Positions 18,090 through 28,162 are shown, counted from the stretch's first letter. The stretch: 64,000 nt of DNA from Natrinema salsiterrestre (GCF_029502005.1 NZ_JAMQOT010000010.1:51143-115142); one strand, 5' to 3'. Translations and numbers: made by a program. The notes: generated by a model not told the origin, from the sequence alone.

Positions 18090-19654
18090 TGAGAAAGAAT
18101 CCAAAAGTCAACGAAGTAAATGAATTTCTTGAGATTGCCAGCGATTTTGAAGATCCACTCGAGGTAATCCGAGAATCACTATCGAACGCATACGACGCAA
18201 ACGCTTCGAACGTCGAAATTGAAATCAGAAGCCGTGAGATGGGGTCTGATATCATTATCGATGACGACGGCGACGGGATGAATCAGCGCGACCTGGAGTC
18301 ATTTTTCGACTTGGGGAACTCACGAAAGACGGATTCGATCGGGTACAAGGGCCACGGTACGAAAATCTTCTATAAGAGTGATCGCATCGTCGTCAATACT
18401 GCTTCTGATGATGCGAATCTCCGTGCAGAGATGGACGAACCTTGGAAGAAGCTCAATCAAAGAGAGCTCCCACAGTATGAGGTGACCGAAACTCCCGTTA
18501 GAGGGGGGAACTCAGGCACGAGAATTCGAATCCGAAACTTCCGATCCGGGCAGGGGTTCGATCCGGAATCACTCACGTATAAAAAGATTGAACACTATCT
18601 GAAGTGGAAGACGATTGCCGGCTCAACAGCATACCTGTTCGACGACGAGGATCGGGAGATGAACATCACCGTAAAGCTGGGCGACGAAATCGACGACTCC
18701 AGACCAAAGCTCGAAACGACGACCCGGTTCGAATTCCCTGATGAACGACTCGAGCCGGATCACTCGTCCGAGTTCCCAGCCGAACGGATGTGCAAGCACT
18801 ACAACCCGACCGAAATCGAGATAGAATACGAAGGCGGGACGACGACGCTACAAATCGTCGGCATGGTCGGTGGAAAGGCCGCTCGAAACGAGCTACCAAC
18901 CTACGGGAAACACTCCGCACAGTTCGGCGTCTGGCTGGCGAAAGATCATATCAAAGTCGAGCGGGTGAACGAGGCCATCTCGCACGACAACGAGTTCCTT
19001 CACTTCTTTTTCGTCGTCAACTGCCAGGACATCGAGCTCTCAGCGAACCGGGAGTCTATCCGGAACAAATCCAGTCCTGTGTACCAGCGGCTTACAGAGG
19101 AGGCCGAATATTATCTCTCCAAAGTCGCTCAGGATCCATGGTTCAAGGAGTACCTCGAGACTCGAAGAGATGCCGAAATTAAACGTCGTGCTCGAAACCG
19201 TCGAAGCTCGTTGAAAGACCGACGAGAGCGCATCGAATCAGGAAAAGCGCTCGAACCAACCAACCGGACGGAGGTGTTGCTCGCACTCGAGCGTGCCGAC
19301 GGTAAATCGGGTGCTTCAACGATCACTGTCGAGGATTTCGACCCCAACGCAGACGTTCACGCAATAGTGAGACAAGGTGGTAAACTCAGAAACGCAGCTG
19401 TACATCGTTCGCTGACGGATCACTTCGAAGATGATCTCACATTCGAGGAAGTTGATCTCATCATCTGCTGGGAGTATGGTGATCCCACGACGCTACGTGA
19501 GTACGAACGAATGGGCTATCTCGGTGACGAGGTTGAATTCCAACTCGAGAATAATGGACTCGTCTACGGAGATGATGGACAGTCTTTCATCGAAATTCTC
19601 TGCCTAAATCAAGAGTCGGATAAAGTGACCCAACAAGCTGTCATCAGCGACTGA
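18089..19654 (+). CDS. GHKL (Hsp90/MutL-type) ATPase, cluster A
   Basis: 521 aa. The GHKL nucleotide site is clear: N box EVIRESLSNAYDANA (about residues 29-43), G1 box IIIDDDGDGM (about 54-63), and GYKGHGTKIFYKSDR (about 85-100) as the lid and G2 region. A transducer-like middle domain follows (CKHYNPTEIEIEYEG and KDHIKVERVNEAIS). A helical segment and a C-terminal alpha/beta domain (VDLIICWEYGDPTTLREYER) resembling a degenerate nuclease or recognition module come last. The start overlaps the transglycosylase stop by one base. GHKL ATPases act as ATP-gated clamps in mismatch repair, topoisomerases and defence operons. I know of no GHKL gene in the described Dpd clusters, so its place here is notable. 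Confidence 0.8.
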   Translation: MRKNPKVNEVNEFLEIASDFEDPLEVIRESLSNAYDANASNVEIEIRSREMGSDIIIDDDGDGMNQRDLESFFDLGNSRKTDSIGYKGHGTKIFYKSDRIVVNTASDDANLRAEMDEPWKKLNQRELPQYEVTETPVRGGNSGTRIRIRNFRSGQGFDPESLTYKKIEHYLKWKTIAGSTAYLFDDEDREMNITVKLGDEIDDSRPKLETTTRFEFPDERLEPDHSSEFPAERMCKHYNPTEIEIEYEGGTTTLQIVGMVGGKAARNELPTYGKHSAQFGVWLAKDHIKVERVNEAISHDNEFLHFFFVVNCQDIELSANRESIRNKSSPVYQRLTEEAEYYLSKVAQDPWFKEYLETRRDAEIKRRARNRRSSLKDRRERIESGKALEPTNRTEVLLALERADGKSGASTITVEDFDPNADVHAIVRQGGKLRNAAVHRSLTDHFEDDLTFEEVDLIICWEYGDPTTLREYERMGYLGDEVEFQLENNGLVYGDDGQSFIEILCLNQESDKVTQQAVISD

Positions 19655-19944
19655 TTCTACAGGAGCAGTACTACGGGTGTAGTGGCCCGTGGCTTCGTCT
19701 GGTCTCTGGTACGAGGCCAGAGGAACGACCGAGGTCCAACACAGGCTCGGAGTCGTTCGAAAATCGAAGATACTTGTTCAACTATAGGGCAACCCTGGCG
19801 GTCGCACCACCATTTACATCCCAAATCCCCGATCACGAGCAAATCTCGTGTGGTGTTCTCCCTGTGTCACACACTCTTACGGGGACGCAGCGGAGGAGAT
19901 ACGTTTCACCCCACGGTAGGACGAGGAACCGCGCTGCTTTCTGT

Positions 19945-20397
19945 TTAGAAATCAGAACTGTAGATATCGAGCTCTGCTTCAAGATAGGCTTCGATACCCT
20001 CGTATTCGTTCTCGATGACTTCACAAAGTTCGCGGTTGAGAGAGAAGCCACCTCGAGTGATGTTTGCAGATCCTAGGTACACGTATTCGTCACAGATCAC
20101 GGCTTTCGCATGGAGATCGTCAAGTTCGATGAGGGTAACGTGATCTGGTAGTCTGCGACGAAGATAGTCGTTGTGTGATTCGCCTTTCTTGACGATGATC
20201 ATCACTTCCGTTTCTGGCAGCTGCTGGAGTGCCTTGGATAGACGAAGCGTACGCGCTTCGAAAGCGTTCGTGACCGGGAACTTGAGTTCCACGTCACTCA
20301 TCCACGGCGAAACAATCGCGACCCGTCGGGCATGAACCAGCGTGTACCCGATGAAATACGCGAGGCTGTTAGAAGTCAATGAAAACGCTTGTACCAT
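19945..20397 (-). CDS. Single-HKD phospholipase D-family nuclease (DpdK-like)
   Basis: 150 aa from ATG 20397. It has one HKD motif, HAKAVICDEYVYLGSANITR (His96, Lys98, Asp103, then GSAN), as in PLD-type nucleases that dimerise to build one active site. The start overlaps the end of the upstream helicase gene by 29 nt, so the two are co-translated. PLD proteins paired with DEAD/DEAH helicases occur in Dpd (DpdJ-DpdK) and DISARM (DrmC). The small size and the nearby transglycosylase favour the Dpd comparison. It converges on the GHKL gene; the 290 bp between them hold no gene. Confidence 0.75.
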   Translation of the reverse strand: MVQAFSLTSNSLAYFIGYTLVHARRVAIVSPWMSDVELKFPVTNAFEARTLRLSKALQQLPETEVMIIVKKGESHNDYLRRRLPDHVTLIELDDLHAKAVICDEYVYLGSANITRGGFSLNRELCEVIENEYEGIEAYLEAELDIYSSDF

Positions 20398-23300
20398 CTA
20401 TCTCACCTGCGGGCGGAAGTTCTCGGTCGAACATGGCACTGGTAGCGTTTTCAGAGGGAACTGTAGTAAGGACAAAATCACGGAGTGCCTCGAGCACCAC
20501 ATAGCTTAACGAATCCTTCTGATCGTGCCCGGATATACATTCCGAGAGATGGAGGTTCTCGACGCAGCCGTCGATGTCCGGCGAATAGAACATCGTCTCG
20601 ACGCGGTCGAGGTCATCGATATCGACCTCGAGTGCCGATACTTCGTCTTCTGGGAATTCGTCTGCACCGCCAACCTGCTCACGAGCGACGACGTGTTTGG
20701 TTCGGATTGCTTCGGCTAGAGTCACTCCTTCATCAGCTTCGAACTGCCGACAGCGATCGATGGTCGAAATGATTTCCTCCTCGACCCGGTCGACGACATC
20801 GTCGTAGAGTACCTCGAGATGTGATTCGATGAGGCCCCGTATCTGATCGTCTGCGGCGCTTTCAGCGATAACCTCGTCGACGAAATCTTCATCAGCCCAT
20901 AGCCGTTCGGCGATCACCTGCTCGTTGTACATGAGCCGCGTAATCGCCTCGAGGACGGAACCGGGATCAGTCCGTAGTTCTTCGTATACCAGGTCCACGA
21001 TCCCCTGTCCACCTTCAGAGCGTTCGAAGACGTAGACCTCGCCTTTCTCCTCGTCGAAGCCATAGAGCAACATCGTGGGATTGACGCTGCTCACATCTGC
21101 AGTCAGCTGTAAGAAGAAGTGAGCTGCCGTGTGATAGAGCAAGTGCTGGTAGTCTACTTCGTCGAGGTCCTTGTACTGGGCCACTTCAGCCCGAAGACCG
21201 TCTTCGACACTCTCGAGGAATGGTTCGATATCGAAGATGAGACCTCTCGTTTCGAGCTGGAAACCCAGTGGTGTATCTGGACTCGAGATTTCGCGCTGGA
21301 AGCGCTCTTTCGAACTATCAAAATGATAGCCGATGTCTGGACCCATTGGCTTCGCAGGTTTGATGTCGAGTGTGACTCCAGCAAGTTCGACAGCGGCTGT
21401 GAAATCTGAAAGCGTTAGAGTACCCGTAGCGTCCTCTGTAACCTGTTCTGTGACTCGAGTGTGGACGTTAGCGGTCGAGTGGATTTTGCCGTATTCGCGG
21501 TCGTCGTGGCGGAGACACACATCGAGATCAGTGAGGATCTGGAGACACTCGGGGCAGTACCGGACGATGTTGAGCGCCCGATCGCCCGTGAGATCAGTGA
21601 TTTCGCTCGTGCGTATCGTATCCGGAACGAGCATTCCATCCCGTTCTTCTCCCGAGATGTCTTTCTTGAACTCGAATTCCACGCCGTCTTCAGTCACCCT
21701 CGTGTGTGGCAAGAACGCTTGCATTACACCCGAGTCTGACTGGTACTCGCTTCTGTACGGAGCGTACGTGCTTACAAGCTGGTCGATTGACTCTTCAGTT
21801 CCTTCATGGTCGTTCTCTCCACGGAAGACGGTAACGTATCGTCCAGTATCTCCGTAATAGTTGGGTGGGACGTACCAGACTTCTCTGGCGAGACAATCGC
21901 CGTCGACTCGCAGATAACGGTCGACGTAGTACGCTGCCCTCAGCAGATGTTTGACCGCGAACACGCTGAGATAGGGTGTGTAGTAGTCAACGTATTCCTC
22001 GAGTTCGCTTAGAGCGGATTGCAGGTAATATACCCGTCGCTGAGTGCGATAGAATTTAGCCAGCCTGTCATCGGAGGAGAGTGCGTCGAGTTGATCGACC
22101 GCTTGCTGAACCGCCTGGAGCTCATCCATGTTCACCGTTGGCACCGACCGGTCAGCCGCAGCGTTAGCAGCGGTCCGGAGGTGGATGAGATCGCCAGTAC
22201 AACGGAAGACGTCCGCAAGAAGGACGGAGAAGTGCTCTACCCGCTCTGAAGGGGATCCTTCGGCCGACGAAGCTCTCTGACGGATGTTCTCGAGTGTGTC
22301 TCGTAGTTCGCGAGCGTTCTCTTCGTAGTTGGATTCTCCCGCTTCGCGAAGCACCGATTCATACCCCCCGGTCTGACCCAAGAAGGCCTTTACCAGCGTC
22401 AGAATTTCCTCCTGAACGTCATCGAGGTGTGAGTCGATGGCGTTCGATCCTCGGACGATTTCACCACCGTCGACGTCGAAGTAGCCTTCGATGTCTTCAA
22501 ACTCGTCCTCGAGCTCTCGAACGTGTCTCGCGAGATCCGCACGGACCTCTTGAACGATCTCTTTCGATAACAGTGATTCACTCGTGACCTCAATGTCGAA
22601 CTCTTCTTCGAAGAAAGCGCTCGGCTCATCGATCATGTGGTAAACGTGATCGAAGCCGAGGTCGTCGACGAGATACCCATCGAGAAACGCGAGATGGCTC
22701 TCACGCGATGTGATGTACTGATGGCGGTTTTCCCTGACCTCTGAGGCTCGGTTGTAGTACTTTCGGAGACATTCATGGATCCACTCGACGACGCTGTTGT
22801 CCGTTTTCAAAGGAGTTCGAATCTCTGATCCGAGGAACCGATCGGCCCGATAGAACATGTTGGCGTCTCCGGTGAGATTCGAGAGGAAGACGACGATGTG
22901 TGCATCCATTCCCGGTTCTCTCGCTGCTCGACCCGCTCGCTGGAGGAACGACGAAAGGTTCCATGGCGTTCGATACTGGGTAACGATTTTGATCTCTCCG
23001 ACGTCGATTCCAACCTCGAGGAACGATGTTGACAGGAGGACATCGCTCTTCGATGCCGACTCAGAGTCAAATCCTGCATCCGAGTAGACTGGCATGAGCG
23101 ACAATGGTTCGTCGATGAACGCGTGATCCATCTGATCGGCAAGCCACGGCCAGTCGTCGGTCGCATCACGATCAGTGTGATACCGCCAGAGTTCGCGGTC
23201 TCTATCGGCATCTTCGAGCTGAATCCGTTTTTGATTCACCTGCGAGATACTGTCGATGAACCCCAGGAGCTTGCTGCGATCACCGTTTTCGTCCTCGAGA

Positions 23301-24457
23301 AGGCTGTGACCCAGCATCATGTGCTGCTGGATGGACATCGGAGCCGCACCGGGGCCATCGCTATCCGCGAGCAGGAAGTAGTAGTGCTCGTAGTCGTCGT
23401 GATCCTCATCGAAGTCAGACGCGGGCGGTTCTTCCGTTTCGATGTTGTCAGATGAAACGTCAAAAAGACGCTTTCCGAACCGGTTCGCATTATCGATTGT
23501 TGCACTCGATCCTAACCACAGGATCGGATCATCAGATGCGTCGTTTACGTTCTTGATTACGTTGGCTGCATGCGATCCCCGTAGCTGGGTGTAGAGGTGA
23601 ACCTCGTCAAGGACGATCGTGTCGATCAGGTCGACCAGCGGGTAATTCGGTTTGAGAGCGAAGCCCTCGAGAGACTCGAGGGTCGTGAGGATAATATCTG
23701 GCTGGTTGTTCGAGACGAGTTCCTTTCGAGCGAGAACCAGATCACGGTCAGTGAATGTGTGTTCTTCAGGGTGTTGCTCACACCGCAGTTCGTAGGATCT
23801 GGACGAACCGTGGAATTCCAGTGCGTTTGATTCATCTCCACACCAGCAGTTCGTTAGTCTGAATCGCGGGGGAACCTGCGATTGATCGAAAAAGCGCTCA
23901 TTGCCGGAAACGTCACCGAGCTCGTATGGCTGCTGACCGACGTAGACACCTGCCGATAGTTCGTCCCCAGTCTTCTCACGGATAGTGTAGATGTGTTCGA
24001 GGATTCGTCCAAGTTGATCCTGGAGCAGTGCTCGGCTCGGATAGACGATTGCAACGGACTCCTGACGTCCTTCGCGAAGAAGTTGATAGAGTGGTCCGAG
24101 GAACGCTTCTGTCTTCCCGAATCCAGTGGGTGCTGAAAAAATTGCGGCTTTGGTCCGACCATCCTCTCGTTGGGCACGCTCAAGAGTGTCGACCGTTTGC
24201 CAGCTGTTGATCTGGAAGTCTAGTGGATCGAAGCCGAAAATATCGATGATATCGTTGACGAACTGGTTGTTGCCGTCGTACGGTGTCGTTTGACGACGCT
24301 TCTGTTGCTGCGAGGCGTATTTCAATGCACCTGTGAGGAACGCTGCATCATCCTGTTCAGTGTCGAACAGCTGGCGATTATGGAGGAAAGACTGGATGAG
24401 GGGCCTGACCTCTGGATTTAGACGACCTGGATCAGTGTTCCGATCGATATGTTTCAT
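20369..24457 (-). CDS. Large SF2 DEAD/DEAH helicase (DpdJ-like), cluster A
   Basis: 1362 aa. Motif I is SAPTGFGKT (108-116), motif II VLDEVHLYTQLRG (about 285), and the second RecA fold has LLSTSFLEVGIDVG and FLQRAGRAARE (about 480-515). A long helical middle follows. The C-terminal part has a CPECLQ cysteine pair with a later single Cys and a DUF1998-like module (HLLYHTAAHFFLQLTADV, ERSEGGQGIVDLVYE). It translocates on DNA as part of a restriction complex by analogy with DpdJ or DrmA; which one is uncertain. It forms an operon with the PLD gene and is divergent from the PD-(D/E)xK-like gene at 24593, with a 135-bp shared promoter region. Confidence 0.8.
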   Translation of the reverse strand: MKHIDRNTDPGRLNPEVRPLIQSFLHNRQLFDTEQDDAAFLTGALKYASQQQKRRQTTPYDGNNQFVNDIIDIFGFDPLDFQINSWQTVDTLERAQREDGRTKAAIFSAPTGFGKTEAFLGPLYQLLREGRQESVAIVYPSRALLQDQLGRILEHIYTIREKTGDELSAGVYVGQQPYELGDVSGNERFFDQSQVPPRFRLTNCWCGDESNALEFHGSSRSYELRCEQHPEEHTFTDRDLVLARKELVSNNQPDIILTTLESLEGFALKPNYPLVDLIDTIVLDEVHLYTQLRGSHAANVIKNVNDASDDPILWLGSSATIDNANRFGKRLFDVSSDNIETEEPPASDFDEDHDDYEHYYFLLADSDGPGAAPMSIQQHMMLGHSLLEDENGDRSKLLGFIDSISQVNQKRIQLEDADRDRELWRYHTDRDATDDWPWLADQMDHAFIDEPLSLMPVYSDAGFDSESASKSDVLLSTSFLEVGIDVGEIKIVTQYRTPWNLSSFLQRAGRAAREPGMDAHIVVFLSNLTGDANMFYRADRFLGSEIRTPLKTDNSVVEWIHECLRKYYNRASEVRENRHQYITSRESHLAFLDGYLVDDLGFDHVYHMIDEPSAFFEEEFDIEVTSESLLSKEIVQEVRADLARHVRELEDEFEDIEGYFDVDGGEIVRGSNAIDSHLDDVQEEILTLVKAFLGQTGGYESVLREAGESNYEENARELRDTLENIRQRASSAEGSPSERVEHFSVLLADVFRCTGDLIHLRTAANAAADRSVPTVNMDELQAVQQAVDQLDALSSDDRLAKFYRTQRRVYYLQSALSELEEYVDYYTPYLSVFAVKHLLRAAYYVDRYLRVDGDCLAREVWYVPPNYYGDTGRYVTVFRGENDHEGTEESIDQLVSTYAPYRSEYQSDSGVMQAFLPHTRVTEDGVEFEFKKDISGEERDGMLVPDTIRTSEITDLTGDRALNIVRYCPECLQILTDLDVCLRHDDREYGKIHSTANVHTRVTEQVTEDATGTLTLSDFTAAVELAGVTLDIKPAKPMGPDIGYHFDSSKERFQREISSPDTPLGFQLETRGLIFDIEPFLESVEDGLRAEVAQYKDLDEVDYQHLLYHTAAHFFLQLTADVSSVNPTMLLYGFDEEKGEVYVFERSEGGQGIVDLVYEELRTDPGSVLEAITRLMYNEQVIAERLWADEDFVDEVIAESAADDQIRGLIESHLEVLYDDVVDRVEEEIISTIDRCRQFEADEGVTLAEAIRTKHVVAREQVGGADEFPEDEVSALEVDIDDLDRVETMFYSPDIDGCVENLHLSECISGHDQKDSLSYVVLEALRDFVLTTVPSENATSAMFDRELPPAGEIDGTSVFIDF

Positions 24458-24592
24458 GTGATAGAGATCCGAGTTACTTCGTTGTGTTCAATGCGACTGT
24501 ATGAACGTTTCCCTCATCAGTAAAGGAATAGACCCGATCAATAGACTGATGGCGGTGTTTCTTATTCGTCTAGTTTAGAGATACTATTAGGT

Positions 24593-25069
24593 ATGGGAGA
24601 ATTCGCTACAGCAGTACAGAACCATCTTCACGAGCAGCTTGCTACGTCATATACAGGGTTTGAATGGAAGACAGAACACAACATAGCTGGAACCCCTGTC
24701 GACGTTGCTGGACTTGATGATGAGACACTGATTCTCATCGAGCTAGAGTGGCGCCGAGCTGATCCAGCGGATAATTCTGCGAAGTTGTTCCGTCATTTGA
24801 GCACGGGTACGATAGAAGCTTCAGAGGTCGTTGTTTTCCAAGTCTTCACGGGATACTACGATCTTACTCGAGGTGGCATTTCATCGAAGCGGAAAAACGC
24901 CGAATTCGTTGGTCGCGTCGCAAGCGACGCAATTGACTATCTTTCCTACTATCCAGTCGATTTTGATTTTGAGCCGCCAAAGCGTGGTGAAGAATGGCCA
25001 GATAGTTGTCAGGTAGCTGGAGATGCAGCAGTGAATGAAATACAAAATCAGTTCGAGACACATCATTGA
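24593..25069 (+). CDS. PD-(D/E)xK-like small nuclease
   Basis: 158 aa. HNIAGTPVDVAGLDDETLIL is followed by IELEWRR, giving Asp37 and Glu50-Leu-Glu52 in the D...ExE/K spacing of PD-(D/E)xK endonucleases. The final Lys is replaced by Glu, seen in some families. It is divergently transcribed from the cluster A helicase and lies 90 nt before the HNH-repeat gene. It could be the endonuclease of cluster A, or an independent gene. No homologue is recognised by name. Confidence 0.55.
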   Translation: MGEFATAVQNHLHEQLATSYTGFEWKTEHNIAGTPVDVAGLDDETLILIELEWRRADPADNSAKLFRHLSTGTIEASEVVVFQVFTGYYDLTRGGISSKRKNAEFVGRVASDAIDYLSYYPVDFDFEPPKRGEEWPDSCQVAGDAAVNEIQNQFETHH

Positions 25070-25159
25070 CCCCTTCGTAGGACGACAGTTTGGGCCGTAG
25101 TAGGTAGCGTTTTAATACCGCCTTGCCAAAATGCTAGGTATAAACCACGAACGAGTGTC

Positions 25160-26734
25160 ATGATGGAAATCTTGGCTTCGATTGTTTCTTCTCTCAACGG
25201 CGGTCAGCGCAGCCAAGGCTGGCAATCAACGGCAGCTTCGGCACAACTCATTGCAGATGGGGGAAAGGAAGTGGATGAATCTGAAGACAGTACTGAAGAG
25301 GTCGGTGGCTTTGTTTTCGGACAGGTAGAGGAGCGAACTGATTCGAATTCATCAACCCACAGTGAAAGAGAGAGAAGAGATGCTACGGTTCTCTCTTCGG
25401 AAGCACAGGCGCGATTAGCAGACCTAATCAATCTCCAACCAACGAAGAACAACGAACTGCAGGAGCGTTGGAACCTAGATTCTGGAAGTGAGGTTCATCA
25501 GTACCTCGAGTCAGAGCTGAAATCGTATTACTACCGTGATGAAAATAGCCTCATCCGAGCCACTGATAGTGCAGAGCAGCTTCTGAACGATGAACCAGAA
25601 AGTTCGACTAAGAAAGGGACGTCTGAAGACGAACCCTCCAGTACAGATTCCACGTCTGATGGATCTATTGACCTGCAAGAACGCGATCTCGTCATCGAAT
25701 TAGTTTCTCTCACCCAAGAGATGGCGCGGCTTCCCACGGCAAGCGAGGTTAATGATCAGTGTCGCTACACCCACCAGGAATACCGCGAGGTGTTCGGATC
25801 GCTGGTTACCGCGTACAAGCAGGCTGGTATCGTCCCCGAAGACGTTTCAGAGGCAGAACTCACGACCTATGCAACAGGGAAATCGTCAGACAAGAACGGG
25901 AGTGAGGCGAAGTCAACGTCGGATACTTCCCCACCTAGTTCTGCGTCTTCTGGTCAGGAAGGCGCGAATACAGAAGAAGTGACAGCTCACTCCGGTGTGT
26001 CAAGCAAGCTTGAGAAGCCCGCAACACAGGAACAGACGAAAGACCGTATTGGACAAGTAGAGGTGACCGAGGACGCGCTTGTCAAAGAGATACAGCGTTT
26101 TGCGGAGATAATTGATGAGCCTCCGACTGAAGAATTGGTCATTTCCTACGGCGAGTACGAATCGACAGCCTATGAAACGGTTTTCGAGTCGTGGGATCAA
26201 ACACTCGAGGAAGCTGGATTCAATCCTGCAGACGTCCCGGATTGGAGTGATCGAAAGTACACGAATGCGGAAATCCTTGGTGAGATTTCGGACTTAGCGG
26301 AGGAACTCGGCCACCCACCGACGACAACTGAAATGAATAAGTACGGTGATGTCACTGGTGGAATTGGGTCTCTTCGATTCGGATCGTGGGCCAATGCGAT
26401 CAGTCTCGCTGGACTCGATTCTGACGAGCGATCGTCAATCCAAAAAGCTACGGCTGCCAGCGATGGTCAATCTGGTAGTTCTACAGCTGATAGCGAGGGT
26501 TCTGCTGAAGAGATTACTGGTACCTCAGAGCCCACGGACGCTAATGCTGAGGAGTCGAGTTTCGAGGAACTAACAAGCGTCAGTGGCGTACTCAAATCAG
26601 ATGCAATTGCTCTCGCTGAAGCGGGGTATGCGTCAAGAAAAGCACTAAAAGAGGCCTCTGCTGACGATCTCCAGAAGGTAGAGAAGATCAACCTTCAGCT
26701 CGCGTTGCGAATCAAAGCCGACGTTGAGGAATAG
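25160..26734 (+). CDS. Protein with homing-endonuclease-associated repeats and C-terminal HhH
   Basis: 524 aa. A low-complexity Ser/Glu-rich N-terminal half contains a degenerate helical domain (LSSEAQARLADLINLQPTKN). Three repeats of about 55 residues follow: VIELVSLTQEMARLPTASEV (about 182), LVKEIQRFAEIIDEPPTEEL (about 300) and ILGEISDLAEELGHPPTTTE (about 372). Each ends in a 'W/Y..A...AG' helix, the pattern of HNH-associated DNA-binding repeats. The C-terminus is a helix-hairpin-helix (LTSVSGVLKSDAIALAEAGY). No nuclease motif is visible. It probably binds DNA; a role with the neighbouring nuclease or cluster A is inference. ATG at 25160 or the next codon (25163). Confidence 0.6.
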   Translation: MMEILASIVSSLNGGQRSQGWQSTAASAQLIADGGKEVDESEDSTEEVGGFVFGQVEERTDSNSSTHSERERRDATVLSSEAQARLADLINLQPTKNNELQERWNLDSGSEVHQYLESELKSYYYRDENSLIRATDSAEQLLNDEPESSTKKGTSEDEPSSTDSTSDGSIDLQERDLVIELVSLTQEMARLPTASEVNDQCRYTHQEYREVFGSLVTAYKQAGIVPEDVSEAELTTYATGKSSDKNGSEAKSTSDTSPPSSASSGQEGANTEEVTAHSGVSSKLEKPATQEQTKDRIGQVEVTEDALVKEIQRFAEIIDEPPTEELVISYGEYESTAYETVFESWDQTLEEAGFNPADVPDWSDRKYTNAEILGEISDLAEELGHPPTTTEMNKYGDVTGGIGSLRFGSWANAISLAGLDSDERSSIQKATAASDGQSGSSTADSEGSAEEITGTSEPTDANAEESSFEELTSVSGVLKSDAIALAEAGYASRKALKEASADDLQKVEKINLQLALRIKADVEE

Positions 26735-26827
26735 TCAGTATTGTCTATACAGTTATCAAGAAAATCATCACTCATAGCGGCATTTTGGGGGAAATGTATC
26801 CGCTGCCGGTTGGCGGGATAGGAACTA

Positions 26828-26990
26828 CAGCGACCAGATATTGACGGCAGCGCCGCCATCTCTTCTGACCGCTAGTCGACCTCGGCGAGTCACTACTTCA
26901 AGTAGTTGTCAGCGACATCGTTCGCCATCGCATATGTTGACGTGATGTAGTACGGGTCGCGCTTCTGCACGTACGGGTCGTCGTTGGTGG
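26828..26990 (-). pseudogene. C-terminal fragment of a DUF262-HNH gene (homologous to 46251-46400)
   Basis: The minus strand reads DDPYVQKRDPYYITSTYAMA, then NDVADNYLK, two stops, and RSEEMAAL. The intact gene at 46251 ends DDPFEQKRDPHYLTSNYAMA...KRSEEMAEI. Nucleotide similarity is evident over about 160 bp. The gene is otherwise missing, so this is a recombination scar. Confidence 0.75.
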
Positions 26991-27150
26991 CAGGGCTGTG
27001 TGATCCGGTTCACCGCGTCGGTGATCGTCGTCACGTGCGGGCGGCCCTGAATAGTCGTTATCAGTAGCTCCCGGACGTGATCGTCCACCTTGTCGTGATG
27101 GTTCGTGTTTATGTAATCCTCGAGCACTTGGTAGGTGATCAGACCGAGCT
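26991..27150 (-). pseudogene. Short relic abutting the DUF262 fragment
   Basis: The minus strand encodes LEDYINTNHHDKVDDHVREL and LITTIQGRPHVTTITDAVNR before degenerating. Codon use is haloarchaeal and the sequence reads like a helical DNA-binding segment. Family not recognised. Confidence 0.35.
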
Positions 27151-27179
27151 AGACCCACTGCTCGCCCTCCTCACCGTTT

Positions 27180-28036
27180 CTCAAGGGCGTGTCGGAATCC
27201 GGACTGAAGGCGATCGGGAAGATAGACGAGCTGATCAACGGCCCGGCCCCGGTGATCGTCGTGCTGGGAGAGATGGGCGCGGGGAAGACCGACTTCGCGT
27301 GCCTACTCGCACAGCGGTGGCGAACGCTCCATCAGGAGAACTCGCTACCCGGAACGAACATCCGCTAGCTCGAAGAGAAAAACCGCTGGGTAGACGATGA
27401 TGGCGATGCACAGGACGGTTGGATTCCCGACTACGGGACGCTCATGGAATGGGTCGAGCAGGACGGCGATCCCCTCGAGCACAGCCAGCGCGACAAGCTC
27501 TTCATTGGCGACGAGTTCTCGAGTGCAGCGAGCGGAACCGGAAAACAGGGCTACCAGACCCGCCAGAAGATGGCCCCCTCGTCAACAAGATCCGCAAGTA
27601 CGGTGGCGAGCTCATCAACATTGCACGCGGCGAACGGTCGATCCGTCCGATGCTCTGGCGCGTCGGCACGGTCGTCAAGAAGGTCTCGCAAAAGAAGGCT
27701 GATATCGCCGACTCGATCAAGGGTGGACGACTCGCCGATATTCAGGGTAAGGTTGAGGGAGTCCCACCAACGGATCTCCGATACAACACGAAAGAGGCGA
27801 GGGATTGGAGCTGGTCGGAGTACGGAGAGGAAACGTAGGAGATAGGGCCGGACGAGGCGGCCAAGATGACAGCGATCTGGACCGCTATCCGCTGCAAAGA
27901 GAACGGGATGACGGATCGTGAAACCGCTCAGTTCGTGCCGTACAGCCACGGATGGGTGAATTCACGGTGGAACGAATATCGCAAAGAGGGAAAGCACGCT
28001 GAGACGCTTGGCAAAGTGGAGGAAGTAATCGGATGA
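27180..28036 (+). pseudogene. P-loop NTPase relic, virus or plasmid type
   Basis: Read in pieces: IDELINGPAPVIVVLGEMGA with GKT (Walker A at about 27268-27291), TAG at 27366, then GDAQDGWIPDYGTLMEWVEQ and FIGDEFSSAASGTGKQGY, a frameshift near 27575, then VNKIRKYGGELINIARGERS to TAG 27836. After that stop the frame continues (EAAKMTAIWTAIRCKENGMT) to TGA 28034. Two nonsense codons and one frameshift make it nonfunctional. The layout is reminiscent of the P-loop NTPases of pleolipoviruses and related haloarchaeal proviruses, but that is memory-based. Confidence 0.65.
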
Positions 28037-28162
28037 CCGCGACGAGGTGGTCGGCTGGTTATGGTTACGCACCCCCGTTTAGTGGACCCTCAGCCCCATC
28101 GCTCGCTCCCACAGGGAGCAAAGCGACCGATGGGCCTCGTCGAGAGACGAGGAGGTTTTGTT

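Noticed and set aside
19945..24457. Helicase and PLD pair as DISARM (DrmA/DrmC)
   Set aside because: No DISARM methyltransferase or separate DrmB is nearby, and a DpdA-like transglycosylase is. The comparison stays open but Dpd is the better fit.
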